The notes: generated by a model not told the origin, from the letters alone. A stretch of DNA of 64,000 nucleotides from Marinobacterium sp. xm-d-530 (GCF_013283365.1 NZ_WBYM01000001.1:124001-188000); one strand, 5' to 3'; shown: positions 18,906 through 29,192, counted from the first letter of the stretch. A program made the numbers and translations.

Positions 18906-20384
18906 CTACCTCAGAACCACATCAAAGTGTTCTGGGTTGTAGTGAGTGTCGCTCTGGAAGCGAATCGTTTTCCCAATAAACGACTCCAGTTCAGCGACAT
19001 GGTCTGATGCATCATCCAGCAAGTAATCAACCACGGCTTTAGCCGCAATGACCAAATAGGAGTCGGTATCGTAGGCCCTATGTTGACGCAAGATCTCTCG
19101 AAAGATTTGATAGCACACCGTCTCAGGCGTGCGAATCATGCCTCTACCTGAACAGGTCTCACAGGTTTCACACAGAACCTGCTCTAAACTCTCACGAGTA
19201 CGTTTACGCGTCATTTCAACCAGCCCCAATTCGGATACGCCAGTCACTTTGCATTTAGCGTGGTCTTTATCTAGCTGTCGCTGAAGAGTTCGCAAAACTT
19301 GACGCTGGTGTTCTGGGTCTTCCATATCGATAAAATCGATAATAATAATGCCACCCAAATTACGAAGCCTCAGTTGTCGACCAATCGCCGTCGCAGCCTC
19401 CAAATTGGTTTTAAATATCGTCTCTTCCAAATTGCGATGACCGACAAAAGCGCCGGTATTGATATCAATCGTGGTCATCGCTTCGGTTTGGTCAAAGATC
19501 AGGTAGCCACCCGACTTAAGCTCAACCTTGCGACCCAGAGCCTTCTCCATCTCCTCTTCAACGTTAAAGAGGTCAAAAATAGGACGTTCACCTGGGTAGT
19601 ATTCCAGCTTCGATTCAATTTCAGGAACTAGTGTGCGAGCGAAGCTTTGTGCACGCTGAAAGGTCTCTTTAGAGTCAATTCTGATACGTTCAATTTCAGA
19701 ATGAGTCATGTCTCTGAGTGCTCGCATATTGAGCGGCAGGTCCTCATAGACGGTTGCCGGCGCTTTCGCCCCCTTAACTCGGTTCTGAATACTCTCCCAC
19801 AAGCGATGCAAGAAACTGATATCGGCTTTTAATTCCAACTCTGTCACACCCTCAGCGACGGTGCGCAGAATGTAGCCATACTCAGGCTCAGCTGTCTCAT
19901 CGTCAGAATTGATCAACTCAGATCTGAGAATCTGCTTCAAGCGATCTCGTTCTTCTTCATCTTCAATTCGTTGAGAGACCCCAATATGAGAGGCATCTGG
20001 CATTAAGACCAGATAGCGTGATGGAAGAGATATATGGGTCGTCAGGCGGGCTCCTTTACTGCCAATAGGATCTTTAGTCACTTGTACTAGCAGTGATTCG
20101 CCTTCACGCAACACCTGAGCAATGGAAAGAGCAGCACGTTCATCCGGTGTCAGAGACTGATCAACCACTTCATCAACGTGTATAAAAGCAGCTCGCTCAA
20201 GCCCCACATCGACAAATGCAGCCTGCATGCCCGGAAGCACTCGAACCACTCGCCCTAAATAGATATTACCTAAAATCCCGCGACGCTTTGCACGCTCAAC
20301 ATAGATCTCTTGCGGCATGCCATTTTCAATGACTGCGACTCGAGTCTCCATCGGTGTGAAGTTAATTAGTATCTCTTCACCCAA
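18906..20384 (-). CDS. rng: Ribonuclease G
   Basis: RNase G is a single-strand endonuclease related to RNase E that matures the 16S rRNA 5' end and turns over some mRNAs. The 492-residue protein has the S1 domain (about 38-120, RRGILGNIYLGRVVRVLPGMQAAFVDVG begins it), a 5'-sensor, and the DNase I-like catalytic part with IDINTGAFVG and IIIDFIDM. The zinc-link cysteines appear in CETCETCSGRG, a duplicated CETC. Start is TTG at 20384, which aligns with the E. coli N-terminus; spacing to AAGG is short. It lies downstream of maf and upstream of yhdP. Confidence 0.96.
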   Translation of the reverse strand: MGEEILINFTPMETRVAVIENGMPQEIYVERAKRRGILGNIYLGRVVRVLPGMQAAFVDVGLERAAFIHVDEVVDQSLTPDERAALSIAQVLREGESLLVQVTKDPIGSKGARLTTHISLPSRYLVLMPDASHIGVSQRIEDEEERDRLKQILRSELINSDDETAEPEYGYILRTVAEGVTELELKADISFLHRLWESIQNRVKGAKAPATVYEDLPLNMRALRDMTHSEIERIRIDSKETFQRAQSFARTLVPEIESKLEYYPGERPIFDLFNVEEEMEKALGRKVELKSGGYLIFDQTEAMTTIDINTGAFVGHRNLEETIFKTNLEAATAIGRQLRLRNLGGIIIIDFIDMEDPEHQRQVLRTLQRQLDKDHAKCKVTGVSELGLVEMTRKRTRESLEQVLCETCETCSGRGMIRTPETVCYQIFREILRQHRAYDTDSYLVIAAKAVVDYLLDDASDHVAELESFIGKTIRFQSDTHYNPEHFDVVLR

Positions 20385-20395
20385 AACCTTACTCC

Positions 20396-20980
20396 TTACT
20401 CAACAGACCCTTGGGTCCACGCTGAGAATCCAAATTTTTCTAAAATCTTTCCAGTTTCAGCGATCGGCAAACCCACGACTGCGCTGTAACTTCCCTTAAT
20501 CTCTTTGACAAACAGTGCACCCATGCCCTGAATGCCATATCCACCCGCTTTATCCTGAGGTTCTCCGCTGAACCAATAGCGCTCCATATCTCTCTCATTG
20601 ACAGGATAGAAGCTAACCTGAGTAATCACCACTTCGCTGCGAGTCTGTTGACCATCAGTAATAGCGACCGCCGTCATAACCTGATGTTGATTACCCGACA
20701 GGCGTTTAAACATAGTAAAGAAGTGGTCAGGACTTTCAGGCTTCCCTAATATCTGATTATCGATCACTACACTGGTATCGGAACCTATTACCAGAGCCCC
20801 TGGGTAGTGTTTTGCAACTGCTTTGGCTTTATTGCGTGCCAGGCGGTTTACATAATCCTCAGGTGTTTCCTCGCTAAGTGGTGTCTCATCGATATGAGCC
20901 GGATGAACTTCTGGAGAGATCCCTATCTGTTTTAATAACTCTAGTCGCCTAGGTGACTGAGAGGCCAAAACCACGTTCAT
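20396..20980 (-). CDS. maf: Maf/YhdE nucleoside triphosphate pyrophosphatase
   Basis: Maf proteins hydrolyse (modified) nucleoside triphosphates to monophosphates; the YhdE subgroup prefers dTTP and UTP. The 194-residue sequence has the N-terminal LASQSPRRLELLKQIGI motif, the catalytic GSDTSVVID and a GGYGIQGMGALFV segment that are diagnostic. It overlaps the mreD stop by one base and belongs to the mreBCD-maf-rng-yhdP run. Confidence 0.96.
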   Translation of the reverse strand: MNVVLASQSPRRLELLKQIGISPEVHPAHIDETPLSEETPEDYVNRLARNKAKAVAKHYPGALVIGSDTSVVIDNQILGKPESPDHFFTMFKRLSGNQHQVMTAVAITDGQQTRSEVVITQVSFYPVNERDMERYWFSGEPQDKAGGYGIQGMGALFVKEIKGSYSAVVGLPIAETGKILEKFGFSAWTQGSVE

Positions 20981-21471
20981 TAGTTCAAATCCAAGGATCG
21001 TGCCAAGCGACGCAAAGTCATAAACACGAATGGCCAGAGAAGCGCACTGGTCAAAGCCGGCAAAAGAAACAGCAGTGTATCAGCAGAATTTCCAACCAGA
21101 CCTTGCATCCAATAGTAGATCAATTGATTCAGCCCCACCAACAGCAGCAACACAAAGGACTGCTGAAGCATTGGAAACACTCTTAACCGACTGTGCAGTA
21201 ACTGTGTAATGAAGGCAATCAGAGTCAGAGATAGAGCACCTAAACCGAGCACTGAGCCTCGCATTAAATCCAGTAATAGCCCAATAAAAAACGCATAGAC
21301 TAAGCCAACACGATTGGGGGCCCAAATAAGCCAAAAGAAAAGAACCAACAGAACGAAGTCTGGCCGGAACCACTGCAAAGAGCTATCCAAAGGAAATTGA
21401 CTCAGCGTTATTGCTAGCAGAAAAGTAGCCAGTGTGACAAAAAAGCCACCACCAGAGGCTTGATCACTCAC
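20980..21471 (-). CDS. mreD: Rod-shape-determining protein MreD
   Basis: MreD is a small integral membrane component of the elongasome that couples MreB filaments to peptidoglycan synthesis. The 163-residue protein is very hydrophobic with about five helices and the WFRPDFVLLVLFFW and GLLLDLMRGSVLG segments typical of MreD. It starts with GTG overlapping the mreC stop by 8 bases. Sequence is variable in this family; position after mreC makes the call firm. Confidence 0.94.
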   Translation of the reverse strand: MSDQASGGGFFVTLATFLLAITLSQFPLDSSLQWFRPDFVLLVLFFWLIWAPNRVGLVYAFFIGLLLDLMRGSVLGLGALSLTLIAFITQLLHSRLRVFPMLQQSFVLLLLVGLNQLIYYWMQGLVGNSADTLLFLLPALTSALLWPFVFMTLRRLARSLDLN

Positions 21472-22300
21472 TCTCCAACCTCTTTAATCCATTCACCTGC
21501 TGAACCAAAAGCAGATAGCGGCTCTTATCAAGCGTTGCCGTTGGCCTTGCTCTGACCACTGCAAAGGAGCGACCAGGCTCCTGTCTAAATTCGGTTATCT
21601 CAGCGACGGGGTAACCCATTGGAAAGACGCCGCCCAACCCAGAGGTAACAAGTAGGTCACCAATACGAATATCTTCAGTATTGGGGATGTGGTCCAGTTT
21701 GAGCTCAGTAGTGGATCCACTACCGAGCGCAAGGGTACGGAAACCCGTACGTAACAGTTGAACAGGAACAGAGGATCTAGAGTCAGTCACCAACATGACT
21801 CGACTGGTGACGGGCGCAAGATCAACGACAAGACCCATGATACCGCCGGAGTCCAGTGCAGGTTGCCCAATAACAACTCCATCCTGTTCACCGCGGTTAA
21901 TCAATATTTCATGCTGAAAAGGGTCAGAGCTAACGCCTATCAACTCTGCCATCTGAACCTCTTCCTCCACCTTTTGGCGAGCATTCAGCAAAGTTCTTAA
22001 ACGGCGATTTTCACTGGCAAGAGTCGCGTTTTGTAGCACTTTTTGTTCTAGCAGAATGGCTTCTGTTCGCAACTCATCATTCTCTGCAATCAGTGTGGCT
22101 CGACTGACCACCACATCTGAAACGCCACCTGCCATTTTGACTGGCAAATCCACCAACCACTGCAAGGGGGTAGCAACAAGGTTTAGATAGGCTTTGCCTT
22201 CACGAAATTTATTGAAGGTAAGATCGAGCGCAACGATAGAGAGCGCTACGATTATGAGAAGAGTAAACAGCAAACGCGACGGACCACTTTTAAAGATCAT
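21464..22300 (-). CDS. mreC: Rod-shape-determining protein MreC
   Basis: MreC is the bitopic inner-membrane elongasome scaffold that activates PBP2. The 278-residue product has a membrane helix near residues 10-28 and a coiled-coil segment (about 68-105, rich in Leu/Glu: RATLIAENDELRTEAILLEQ). The beta-barrel periplasmic domain that follows includes GLVVDLAPVTSRVMLVTD and DLLVTSGLGGVFPMGYPV. It lies 34 bases downstream of mreB. Confidence 0.96.
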   Translation of the reverse strand: MIFKSGPSRLLFTLLIIVALSIVALDLTFNKFREGKAYLNLVATPLQWLVDLPVKMAGGVSDVVVSRATLIAENDELRTEAILLEQKVLQNATLASENRRLRTLLNARQKVEEEVQMAELIGVSSDPFQHEILINRGEQDGVVIGQPALDSGGIMGLVVDLAPVTSRVMLVTDSRSSVPVQLLRTGFRTLALGSGSTTELKLDHIPNTEDIRIGDLLVTSGLGGVFPMGYPVAEITEFRQEPGRSFAVVRARPTATLDKSRYLLLVQQVNGLKRLESE

Positions 22301-22334
22301 GACTTTAAACCCTTCGCGTTGCCGTTATTAAAGA

Positions 22335-23429
<1,095 letters not shown>

Positions 23430-23463
23430 TTAGCAACGACGGGGATTTTGGGCAAGGCGCAAA

Positions 23464-23487
23464 TGTGATAGATTACGCGCCATCACA
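23464..23487. repeat. Inverted repeat TGTGAT/ATCACA in the mreB-gatC gap
   Basis: TGTGAT (23464-23469) and ATCACA (23482-23487) form a 6-bp perfect inverted repeat with a 12-base spacer. The spacing is too wide for a CRP site. It may be an operator or weak hairpin between the divergent genes. Confidence 0.35.
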
Positions 23488-23497
23488 ATGTTTTTAC

Positions 23498-23536
23498 GAA
23501 ACTATTTTCCACTTCTTACAGCCGCAAAATAGTTTC
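23498..23536. repeat. 11-bp perfect inverted repeat upstream of gatC
   Basis: GAAACTATTTT (23498-23508) and AAAATAGTTTC (23526-23536) are exact reverse complements around a 17-base loop, 31 bases before the gatC ATG. It has no following T-tract on the plus strand, so it is not a typical terminator. It may be a leader hairpin of gatCAB or an operator for the divergent mreB/gatC promoters. Confidence 0.6.
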
Positions 23537-23567
23537 AATCACACCATTTAAAGAAAGAAGGTTAAGC

Positions 23568-23855
23568 ATGTCCATCGATCGCTCCGATGTTGAACGTATT
23601 GCCCATCTTGCCCGTTTAGAGCTGAACGAGCAGGATATTCCGGCCTACACCGAAAACCTAAGCAGCATTTTAAATCTTATTGATGAGATGCAGCAGATTG
23701 ATACAGACGGTGTGGAACCACTGGCACACCCACTGGATGCAGTCCAACGCTTGCGTGCTGACGAAGTTACCGAGTTGAATCAACGAGATAAACTTCAAGC
23801 GGTTGCACCAGCTGTTGAAGAGGGGCTTTTCCTTGTCCCTAAAGTCATTGAGTAA
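23568..23855 (+). CDS. gatC: Asp/Glu-tRNA amidotransferase subunit C
   Basis: GatC stabilises the GatCAB complex that amidates misacylated Asp-tRNAAsn and/or Glu-tRNAGln. The 95-residue protein has the typical [14 protein letters not shown] start and [21 protein letters not shown] clear GAAGG lies upstream of the ATG. Its presence with gatA and gatB implies indirect synthesis of Asn-tRNA or Gln-tRNA. Which aminoacyl-tRNA synthetases accompany it cannot be seen here. Confidence 0.97.
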   Translation: MSIDRSDVERIAHLARLELNEQDIPAYTENLSSILNLIDEMQQIDTDGVEPLAHPLDAVQRLRADEVTELNQRDKLQAVAPAVEEGLFLVPKVIE

Positions 23856-23874
23856 CAGGATTCGGATTAGAGAT

Positions 23875-25326
23875 ATGTTTGAAAAAACACTGAGCGAACT
23901 GGCTCAAGACCTTCGCAATGGCACTGTGAGCAGTGTTGAGCTTACCCAAGCGTTTATCGATCGCATCAACCGTTGTGACAGCGAGTACAACTCGTTCATC
24001 ACCACCACCCCTGAACTGGCTCTGCAGCAAGCAAAAGCAGCTGATGAGAGTCTTGCAGCGGGTACTGCAGGCCCTTTCACAGGACTTCCGATCGCACACA
24101 AAGATCTGTTTTGTACAGAGGGTGTCAAAACCAGTTGTGGCTCCAAAATGTTGGACAACTTTGAGTCACCCTATGACGCTACCGTAGTTGCCAAGTTCAA
24201 ATCAGCAGGCGCTGTAATGCTGGGTAAAACCAACATGGATGAGTTTGCGATGGGATCAACCAACGAGAGCTCTTTCTACGGCGCTTGTAAAAACCCTTGG
24301 GACATTAGCCGTGTACCGGGTGGCTCTTCAGGTGGCTCTGCTGCTGCAGTCGCAGCACGACTAACACCCGCCGCAACAGGCTCTGACACAGGTGGTTCAA
24401 TTCGCCAACCGGCAGCATTCTGTGGCATTACCGGCATCAAGCCAACCTATGGACGCGTCTCTCGTTACGGCATGGTTGCCTACGCCTCTTCGCTTGATCA
24501 GGGCGGTCCAATGGCTCGCAGCGCTGAGGATTGCGCTCTGATGCTGAATGTCATGGCGGGACAGGACTCAATGGACTCAACCTCATCGGCACAACCGACC
24601 GAGGACTACACCGCGTCACTCAACAACTCGCTTCAAGGCCTAAAAATCGGAGTTCCAAAAGAGTTTATGAGTGCCGATTTAGACAGCGCAATGGCGGCTC
24701 AAATTGAGACAGCGATCAAACAGCTTGAATCGCTGGGCGCCACAATCAAAGAGGTTAGCCTTCCGAATACACGCATGTCGATTCCGGCCTACTACATCAT
24801 TGCTCCGGCGGAGGCATCGTCAAACTTATCACGGTTTGATGGCGTACGTTACGGCTACCGTTGCGAGAACCCACAAGATTTGGAAGACCTCTACAAACGG
24901 ACTCGTGGCGAAGGCTTTGGCTCTGAAGTTAAACGCCGCATCATGGTTGGAACCTACGCACTCTGTGCCGGCTACTACGATGCCTACTACAACAAAGCTC
25001 AACAGATTCGCCGCTTGATCCAACAAGATTTCATGCGCATCTTTGAAGAGGTCGATGTCATTGTTGGGCCGACAACACCAAGCCCTGCGTTTACCATTGG
25101 TGAAAAAGTGAATGACCCTGTCGCAATGTACATGGAGGACATCTTCACACTGTCGTTAAACCTGGCTGGTCTTCCCGGTATGTCCGTACCTTGTGGACAG
25201 GTAAACGGCTTGCCTGTTGGCCTTCAGTTGATAGGGAACTACTTTGACGAAGCTCGCCTATTGAACGTAGCTCACCAATACCAACAAAATACAGAGTGGC
25301 ACACCCTGTCACCGGTTACGGCATAA
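23875..25326 (+). CDS. gatA: Asp/Glu-tRNA amidotransferase subunit A
   Basis: GatA is the amidase that releases ammonia from glutamine for tRNA-dependent amidation. With the ATG at 23875 ([16 protein letters not shown]) the protein is 483 residues, normal for GatA; the upstream in-frame ATG at 23803 inside gatC is rejected. The Ser-cis-Ser-Lys triad is seen as Lys76 (AHKDLF), Ser151 (PGGSSGGSA) and Ser175 ([12 protein letters not shown]). It follows gatC by 19 bases and precedes gatB by 10. Confidence 0.98.
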   Translation: MFEKTLSELAQDLRNGTVSSVELTQAFIDRINRCDSEYNSFITTTPELALQQAKAADESLAAGTAGPFTGLPIAHKDLFCTEGVKTSCGSKMLDNFESPYDATVVAKFKSAGAVMLGKTNMDEFAMGSTNESSFYGACKNPWDISRVPGGSSGGSAAAVAARLTPAATGSDTGGSIRQPAAFCGITGIKPTYGRVSRYGMVAYASSLDQGGPMARSAEDCALMLNVMAGQDSMDSTSSAQPTEDYTASLNNSLQGLKIGVPKEFMSADLDSAMAAQIETAIKQLESLGATIKEVSLPNTRMSIPAYYIIAPAEASSNLSRFDGVRYGYRCENPQDLEDLYKRTRGEGFGSEVKRRIMVGTYALCAGYYDAYYNKAQQIRRLIQQDFMRIFEEVDVIVGPTTPSPAFTIGEKVNDPVAMYMEDIFTLSLNLAGLPGMSVPCGQVNGLPVGLQLIGNYFDEARLLNVAHQYQQNTEWHTLSPVTA

Positions 25327-25336
25327 GGAGATCGAT

Positions 25337-26788
25337 ATGGAATGGGAAACAGTTATCGGTCTAGAGATCCACGTTCAGCTCGCGACCAATACGAAAATAT
25401 TTTCAGGTGCTAGCACTGCCTTCGGTGCCGAACCCAATACACAAGCGTGCGCCGTTGATCTGGCATTGCCGGGCACACTGCCGGTATTCAACGATGGCGC
25501 ACAGAAAATGGCCATCATGTTTGGCTTAGCGATTAATGCCGAAATCGGTAAACGTGCCGTTTTTGAGCGCAAAAATTACTTCTATCCAGATCTTCCCAAG
25601 GGTTACCAGACAACCCAACTAGAAGCACCTATTGTTGGCGAAGGTTACGTCGATATTGAAACGGAAGATGGCGAACGTCGTGTTCGTATTCATCACGCTC
25701 ACCTAGAGGAAGATGCCGGAAAATCCTTACACGAAGATTTTCACGGCCAATCCGGTATCGACCTTAACCGAGCCGGTACACCTCTAGTCGAAATTGTCTC
25801 TGAACCCGATATGCGCACCTCTAAAGAGGCCGCTGCTTACGCTCGAAAGATCCATGCGATAGTAACTAATCTGGGCATCTGTGACGGTAACATGGCCGAG
25901 GGCTCAATGCGTTGTGACTGTAACGTCTCCATTCGCCCTAAAGGCAGTGACACCCTAGGTACTCGCACCGAGCTGAAGAACATCAACTCGTTCCGCTTCA
26001 TTGAGCGTGCAATCGACACCGAGGTAGAGCGTCAAATCGACCTAATAGAAGATGGCGGCACAGTAGTACAAGAGACTCGTCTTTACGATCCAGACAAAAA
26101 CGAGACTCGAAGCATGCGCTCGAAAGAGGATGCTAACGACTACCGTTACTTCCCTTGCCCAGATCTACTTCCTGTCGTGGTCGATGATGCCTATGTAGAA
26201 GCCATTCGTCTAACGCTTCCAGAACTGCCGGACGCACGAAAAGAGCGTTTCATCAGTGAACTGGCTCTATCTGAATACGACGCTGGTGTTCTGTCAGCTT
26301 ATCGCAACCAAGCGGACTACTTTGAGTCAGTGGTTGAGTGTTGTGGTGATGCCAAACTGGCTGCCAACTGGGTGATGGGAGAGTTGGCCAAAAACTTAAA
26401 CGCAGCCGATCTGAGCATTGATAACAGCCCCGTTAGCGCAGAGCAGTTAGGCGGTCTTCTAGTTCGCATCAAGGACAACACCATCTCTGGCAACATTGCT
26501 AAGAAAGTCTTTGAAATCCAATGGAACGAAGGCGGTACAGCTGACGAAGTGATTGAAGCCAAAGGGTTGAAGCAAGTCACCGACACCGGTGCAATAGAGA
26601 CCATGATCGACGAGGTCATTGCCAATGCAACAGCACAGGTTGAACAGTATAAAGCTGCTGAACCAGAGAAACGGGGCAAAATGCTTGGTTTCTTTATGGG
26701 CCAGGTCATGAAAGCATCCGGCGGCAAAGCCAACCCAGGTGCGGTCACCGGCATACTTAAATCTAAACTGGATGCTCTTTGCGACTAA
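25337..26788 (+). CDS. gatB: Asp/Glu-tRNA amidotransferase subunit B
   Basis: GatB binds the misacylated tRNA and performs the kinase and amidation steps with ammonia channelled from GatA. The 483-residue protein begins [20 protein letters not shown]. It has [11 protein letters not shown] and EEDAGKS-type motifs of the cradle domain, [12 protein letters not shown]-like YRYFPCPDL, and a C-terminal YqeY-like tail ending [21 protein letters not shown] precedes the ATG. It ends the gatCAB operon, with the FAD oxidase gene only 12 bases further on. Confidence 0.98.
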   Translation: MEWETVIGLEIHVQLATNTKIFSGASTAFGAEPNTQACAVDLALPGTLPVFNDGAQKMAIMFGLAINAEIGKRAVFERKNYFYPDLPKGYQTTQLEAPIVGEGYVDIETEDGERRVRIHHAHLEEDAGKSLHEDFHGQSGIDLNRAGTPLVEIVSEPDMRTSKEAAAYARKIHAIVTNLGICDGNMAEGSMRCDCNVSIRPKGSDTLGTRTELKNINSFRFIERAIDTEVERQIDLIEDGGTVVQETRLYDPDKNETRSMRSKEDANDYRYFPCPDLLPVVVDDAYVEAIRLTLPELPDARKERFISELALSEYDAGVLSAYRNQADYFESVVECCGDAKLAANWVMGELAKNLNAADLSIDNSPVSAEQLGGLLVRIKDNTISGNIAKKVFEIQWNEGGTADEVIEAKGLKQVTDTGAIETMIDEVIANATAQVEQYKAAEPEKRGKMLGFFMGQVMKASGGKANPGAVTGILKSKLDALCD

Positions 26789-26800
26789 CAGGTAAACACT

Positions 26801-28171
26801 ATGTCTGAACTACTGAATGCAATCCACGCCATTGTAGGTGATAAAGGTCTCATCACCGACGAGCGTGTTGCTCAACGACCTAATGAGAGTTGGAGTAAAG
26901 GCAGCTGTCCGGCGAAAGCGGTGATTCGACCCGCGTCGACGGAAGAGGTCTCAAAAGTGCTCGCCCTGTGTCACGAGGCAAATCAGACCATCATTCCACA
27001 AGCCGGCATGACCGGCTTAGCGGACGCGACCAAAGCGACTGAAGGGGATTTTGTTCTAAGCCTTGAGCGCATGCGTTCCATTGAGCAGTTAGATACCCAA
27101 GGTGCCACTGTGCTCGTTCAAGCCGGTGTGGTTGTTGAGGATCTTCAAAATGCAGCAGCCGAGCACGACCTCCTTTTTGCAGTAGATTGGGGTGCTCGGG
27201 GTTCAGCACAGGTTGCAGGAATGCTTGCAGCCAACGCCGGTGGCAATAAGGTTATTCGCTACGGTATGGCACGTGATCAAGTTCTCGGTCTAGAGGTGGT
27301 GCTAGCCGATGGCACCGTCCTAACCAATCTTAAAGAGACACTGAAAGATAATACCGGATACGACCTAAAACAGCTGTTTGTCGGCTCAGAAGGAACTCTA
27401 GGTATTATCACACGCGCCGTTTTGAGACTTTGGCCTTCAGCGCCAGCACGTCAAACCGCACTGGTTGGCGTCGAGAGTTTTGATAACGCACTCTTACTGC
27501 TTAACACGCTGAAACAGAAACTTGAAGGTAAGCTCTCGGCATTTGAAGCGATGTGGAACAGTTTCTATAGCTTTATGGTTAACGAAACCGGTAATCATCA
27601 AAAGTTTATTGATGACTCCCTACCCTACTACATCCTAGTAGAGTCAGAGTGTGTCGATGACACTCGCGGAAAAGAGCAGTTCATTGAGGTTCTTGGCGAA
27701 CTTCTAGAACAAGAGGTCATTGTCGATGCTGTGATTGCCGAAAGTCAGCAGCAGTCAGCGGCACTCTGGGCAGTTCGAGATGACATTGAGGCGATGGTTC
27801 AAGCCTTCAGCCCACTGATTCCTTACGATATCAGCCTACCGCTGCGTCACATGGAAGCTTACACAAACGAAGTCAAAGAGGCACTGTCAGAGCAGTTCCC
27901 TGAATCGACCTGCCTAACCTTTGGACACCTTGGCGATGGCAACATTCACTTCTGTGTAGGTCCAGTCAGCGATAAAAAGGCGATCGACACCGTGGTCTAT
28001 AAGATTTTAGAGAAATACAAAGGCTCTGTTTCGGCAGAACACGGTATTGGACTGAGTAAAAAGCCCTATATTCACCTAAGCCGGAGCGATGCTGAGCTGG
28101 CCGTCATGCGCAGTATTAAAGCCGCTCTGGATCCAAAAGGGATTCTTAACCCTGGGAAGATTATTGGCTGA
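26801..28171 (+). CDS. FAD-binding oxidase, D-2-hydroxyacid dehydrogenase-like
   Basis: This 456-residue protein is an FAD-linked oxidase of the vanillyl-alcohol-oxidase superfamily (GlcD / D-lactate / D-2-hydroxyglutarate dehydrogenase branch). It is likely to oxidise a D-2-hydroxyacid and pass electrons to a quinone or flavoprotein. The FAD-binding PCMH domain (about 30-215) shows IIPQAGMTGLADA, AGMLAANAGGNKVIRYGM and GSEGTLGIITRA. The C-terminal oxidase domain has TFGHLGDGNIHFCVGP, with conserved metal/substrate histidines, and SAEHGIGLSKKPYI. It follows gatB in the same direction. It overlaps by one base (TGATG) a small cysteine-rich gene that may be its partner. Exact substrate is not visible; D-2-hydroxyglutarate is the best guess. 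Confidence 0.9.
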   Translation: MSELLNAIHAIVGDKGLITDERVAQRPNESWSKGSCPAKAVIRPASTEEVSKVLALCHEANQTIIPQAGMTGLADATKATEGDFVLSLERMRSIEQLDTQGATVLVQAGVVVEDLQNAAAEHDLLFAVDWGARGSAQVAGMLAANAGGNKVIRYGMARDQVLGLEVVLADGTVLTNLKETLKDNTGYDLKQLFVGSEGTLGIITRAVLRLWPSAPARQTALVGVESFDNALLLLNTLKQKLEGKLSAFEAMWNSFYSFMVNETGNHQKFIDDSLPYYILVESECVDDTRGKEQFIEVLGELLEQEVIVDAVIAESQQQSAALWAVRDDIEAMVQAFSPLIPYDISLPLRHMEAYTNEVKEALSEQFPESTCLTFGHLGDGNIHFCVGPVSDKKAIDTVVYKILEKYKGSVSAEHGIGLSKKPYIHLSRSDAELAVMRSIKAALDPKGILNPGKIIG

Positions 28172-28350
28172 TGAGCTCAATAGATTCTCTTCAGGAGCCG
28201 ATTCCACCAGGGGATTACGACTGCTGCGAAAGTGGTTGTGAACCCTGCGTTTGGGATATCTACTATGCAGATAGAGCCGCATGGCAAAAGCAGCAGGCTG
28301 CACAAAAATCAGCAGAGACTAACGAAGATCAATCAACTGAAGGCGATTGA
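28171..28350 (+). CDS. Small oxidoreductase-like (OXLD1-type) cysteine protein
   Basis: This 59-residue reading frame begins at an ATG overlapping the stop of the FAD oxidase (TGATG). Its core is IPPGDYDCCESGCEPCVWD followed by IYYADRAAW, with cysteines at 18, 19, 23 and 26. That pattern matches the short 'oxidoreductase-like' domain found in bacteria next to oxidases and in the mitochondrial protein OXLD1. The function of the domain is not established; the cysteines suggest metal or redox binding. The C-terminal third is polar and low in complexity (QKQQAAQKSAETNEDQSTEG). The last 32 bases overlap the convergent DUF3108 gene. Translational coupling suggests it works with the oxidase. Confidence 0.85.
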   Translation: MSSIDSLQEPIPPGDYDCCESGCEPCVWDIYYADRAAWQKQQAAQKSAETNEDQSTEGD

Positions 28351-29002
28351 TCTTCTCTCCTTCTCGTTGCTCAAATGAGTACAGAAGGTTATTTAATTCA
28401 GGAATTAAGCCGACCTTTTCAATTTTATCACCATCGACCCTTTGCCAAGTTTCCAGAACCAAATCCTTATCACGGCTCTTAATTAAAGAGTCCTCACCTT
28501 TAACAAAAACAACCTCCGAAACCCCTTTCGACTTCACAAGAGGTATCTTCAGCGTTTCAATAGATTCACCGCAACTAGTCGCTGCTTGAAGCTGAAGGAT
28601 GAAGGTCAAAGGATCCTGAAAACCCTGCGGAAGCTCCAACTGAGACGTCTTACCTTTTCTATTCACTTCAGCCGTTGCGCCATTGAACTGAATGGTCGTT
28701 TTACGCGCCCCAAGCCCTTGCTGTTCAAAGAGGTAATTAATCGGAACGATGCCTTGCTCATCAACAATAAAATGGCTCTCCTCCTCTAGCGAAGCCAGTA
28801 GAACAGAGACAGACTGAAGCAATGTGAACTGACCTGAATCTGATTGAGAGATCGCTCGAGCCCCTTTCGCCCGAATACCATCAATTTCAACACGATACTC
28901 AAGAGTCTCGCCGACTCTGGATGCAAAATAATTCTGCATACATTGAGTGTCTGCCGACGCCAAAGAGCTGAGGAACAAAAAAAGTAGAGGATAGATTTTC
29001 AT
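28319..29002 (-). CDS. Periplasmic DUF3108-like protein
   Basis: This 227-residue protein has a clear Sec signal peptide, MKIYPLLFLFLSSLASA, and the mature chain starts near residue 18. The rest is predicted beta-rich, with GETLEYRVEIDGIRAKGARA, HFIVDEQGIVPINYLFEQQG and a C-terminal FEQREGEKINRLQLIDLR. This resembles DUF3108 proteins of unknown function in Gram-negative periplasms. I start it at 29002; the frame is open upstream to 29062 but that part enters a tandem repeat and would bury the signal peptide. The 3' end overlaps the convergent small cysteine protein. No function can be assigned. Confidence 0.82.
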   Translation of the reverse strand: MKIYPLLFLFLSSLASADTQCMQNYFASRVGETLEYRVEIDGIRAKGARAISQSDSGQFTLLQSVSVLLASLEEESHFIVDEQGIVPINYLFEQQGLGARKTTIQFNGATAEVNRKGKTSQLELPQGFQDPLTFILQLQAATSCGESIETLKIPLVKSKGVSEVVFVKGEDSLIKSRDKDLVLETWQRVDGDKIEKVGLIPELNNLLYSFEQREGEKINRLQLIDLR

Positions 29003-29054
29003 AGAAGTTATTCTAACCCACTTAACTGAGTAGAAAATGAATACGCATACCATT

Positions 29055-29166
29055 CTGGGCATTCACAACTCCTTTCCATCCGTGGAATCGCTGCATACCG
29101 TCCGTCCTGGACATTCACAGCTCATTTCCATCCATGGAATCGCTGTATACCGTCCGTCCTGGACAT
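29055..29166. repeat. 52-bp tandem repeat, about 2.15 copies
   Basis: Two 52-base units (29055-29106 and 29107-29158), differing at a handful of positions, are followed by the first eight bases of a third (29159-29166). Each unit contains TTCCATCC(A/G)TGGAA-like dyad symmetry and ends ACCGTCCGTC. They fill the gap between the DUF3108 gene and the terminator of the cold-shock gene. Confidence 0.85.
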
Positions 29167-29192
29167 AAAAAAGGGTAGCTTGAGCTACCCTT
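29166..29192 (-). terminator. Terminator of the membrane cold-shock gene
   Basis: AAGGGTAGC (29171-29179) and GCTACCCTT (29184-29192) form a perfect 9-bp stem with a 4-base loop. On the minus strand it is followed by a run of T residues. It lies 19 bases after the stop at 29212. Confidence 0.9.

Noticed and set aside
23464-23487. CRP-like site TGTGA...TCACA upstream of gatC
   Set aside because: The half-sites are 14 bases apart, not the 6 needed for a CRP dimer.
23803-23874. N-terminal extension of GatA starting inside gatC
   Set aside because: Known GatA proteins begin at the equivalent of the ATG at 23875.
29003-29062. Upstream extension of the DUF3108 protein
   Set aside because: It would bury the signal peptide and runs into the 52-bp repeat.
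29055-29166. Possible CRISPR array
   Set aside because: Units are contiguous 52-base tandem repeats with no spacers and no cas genes.
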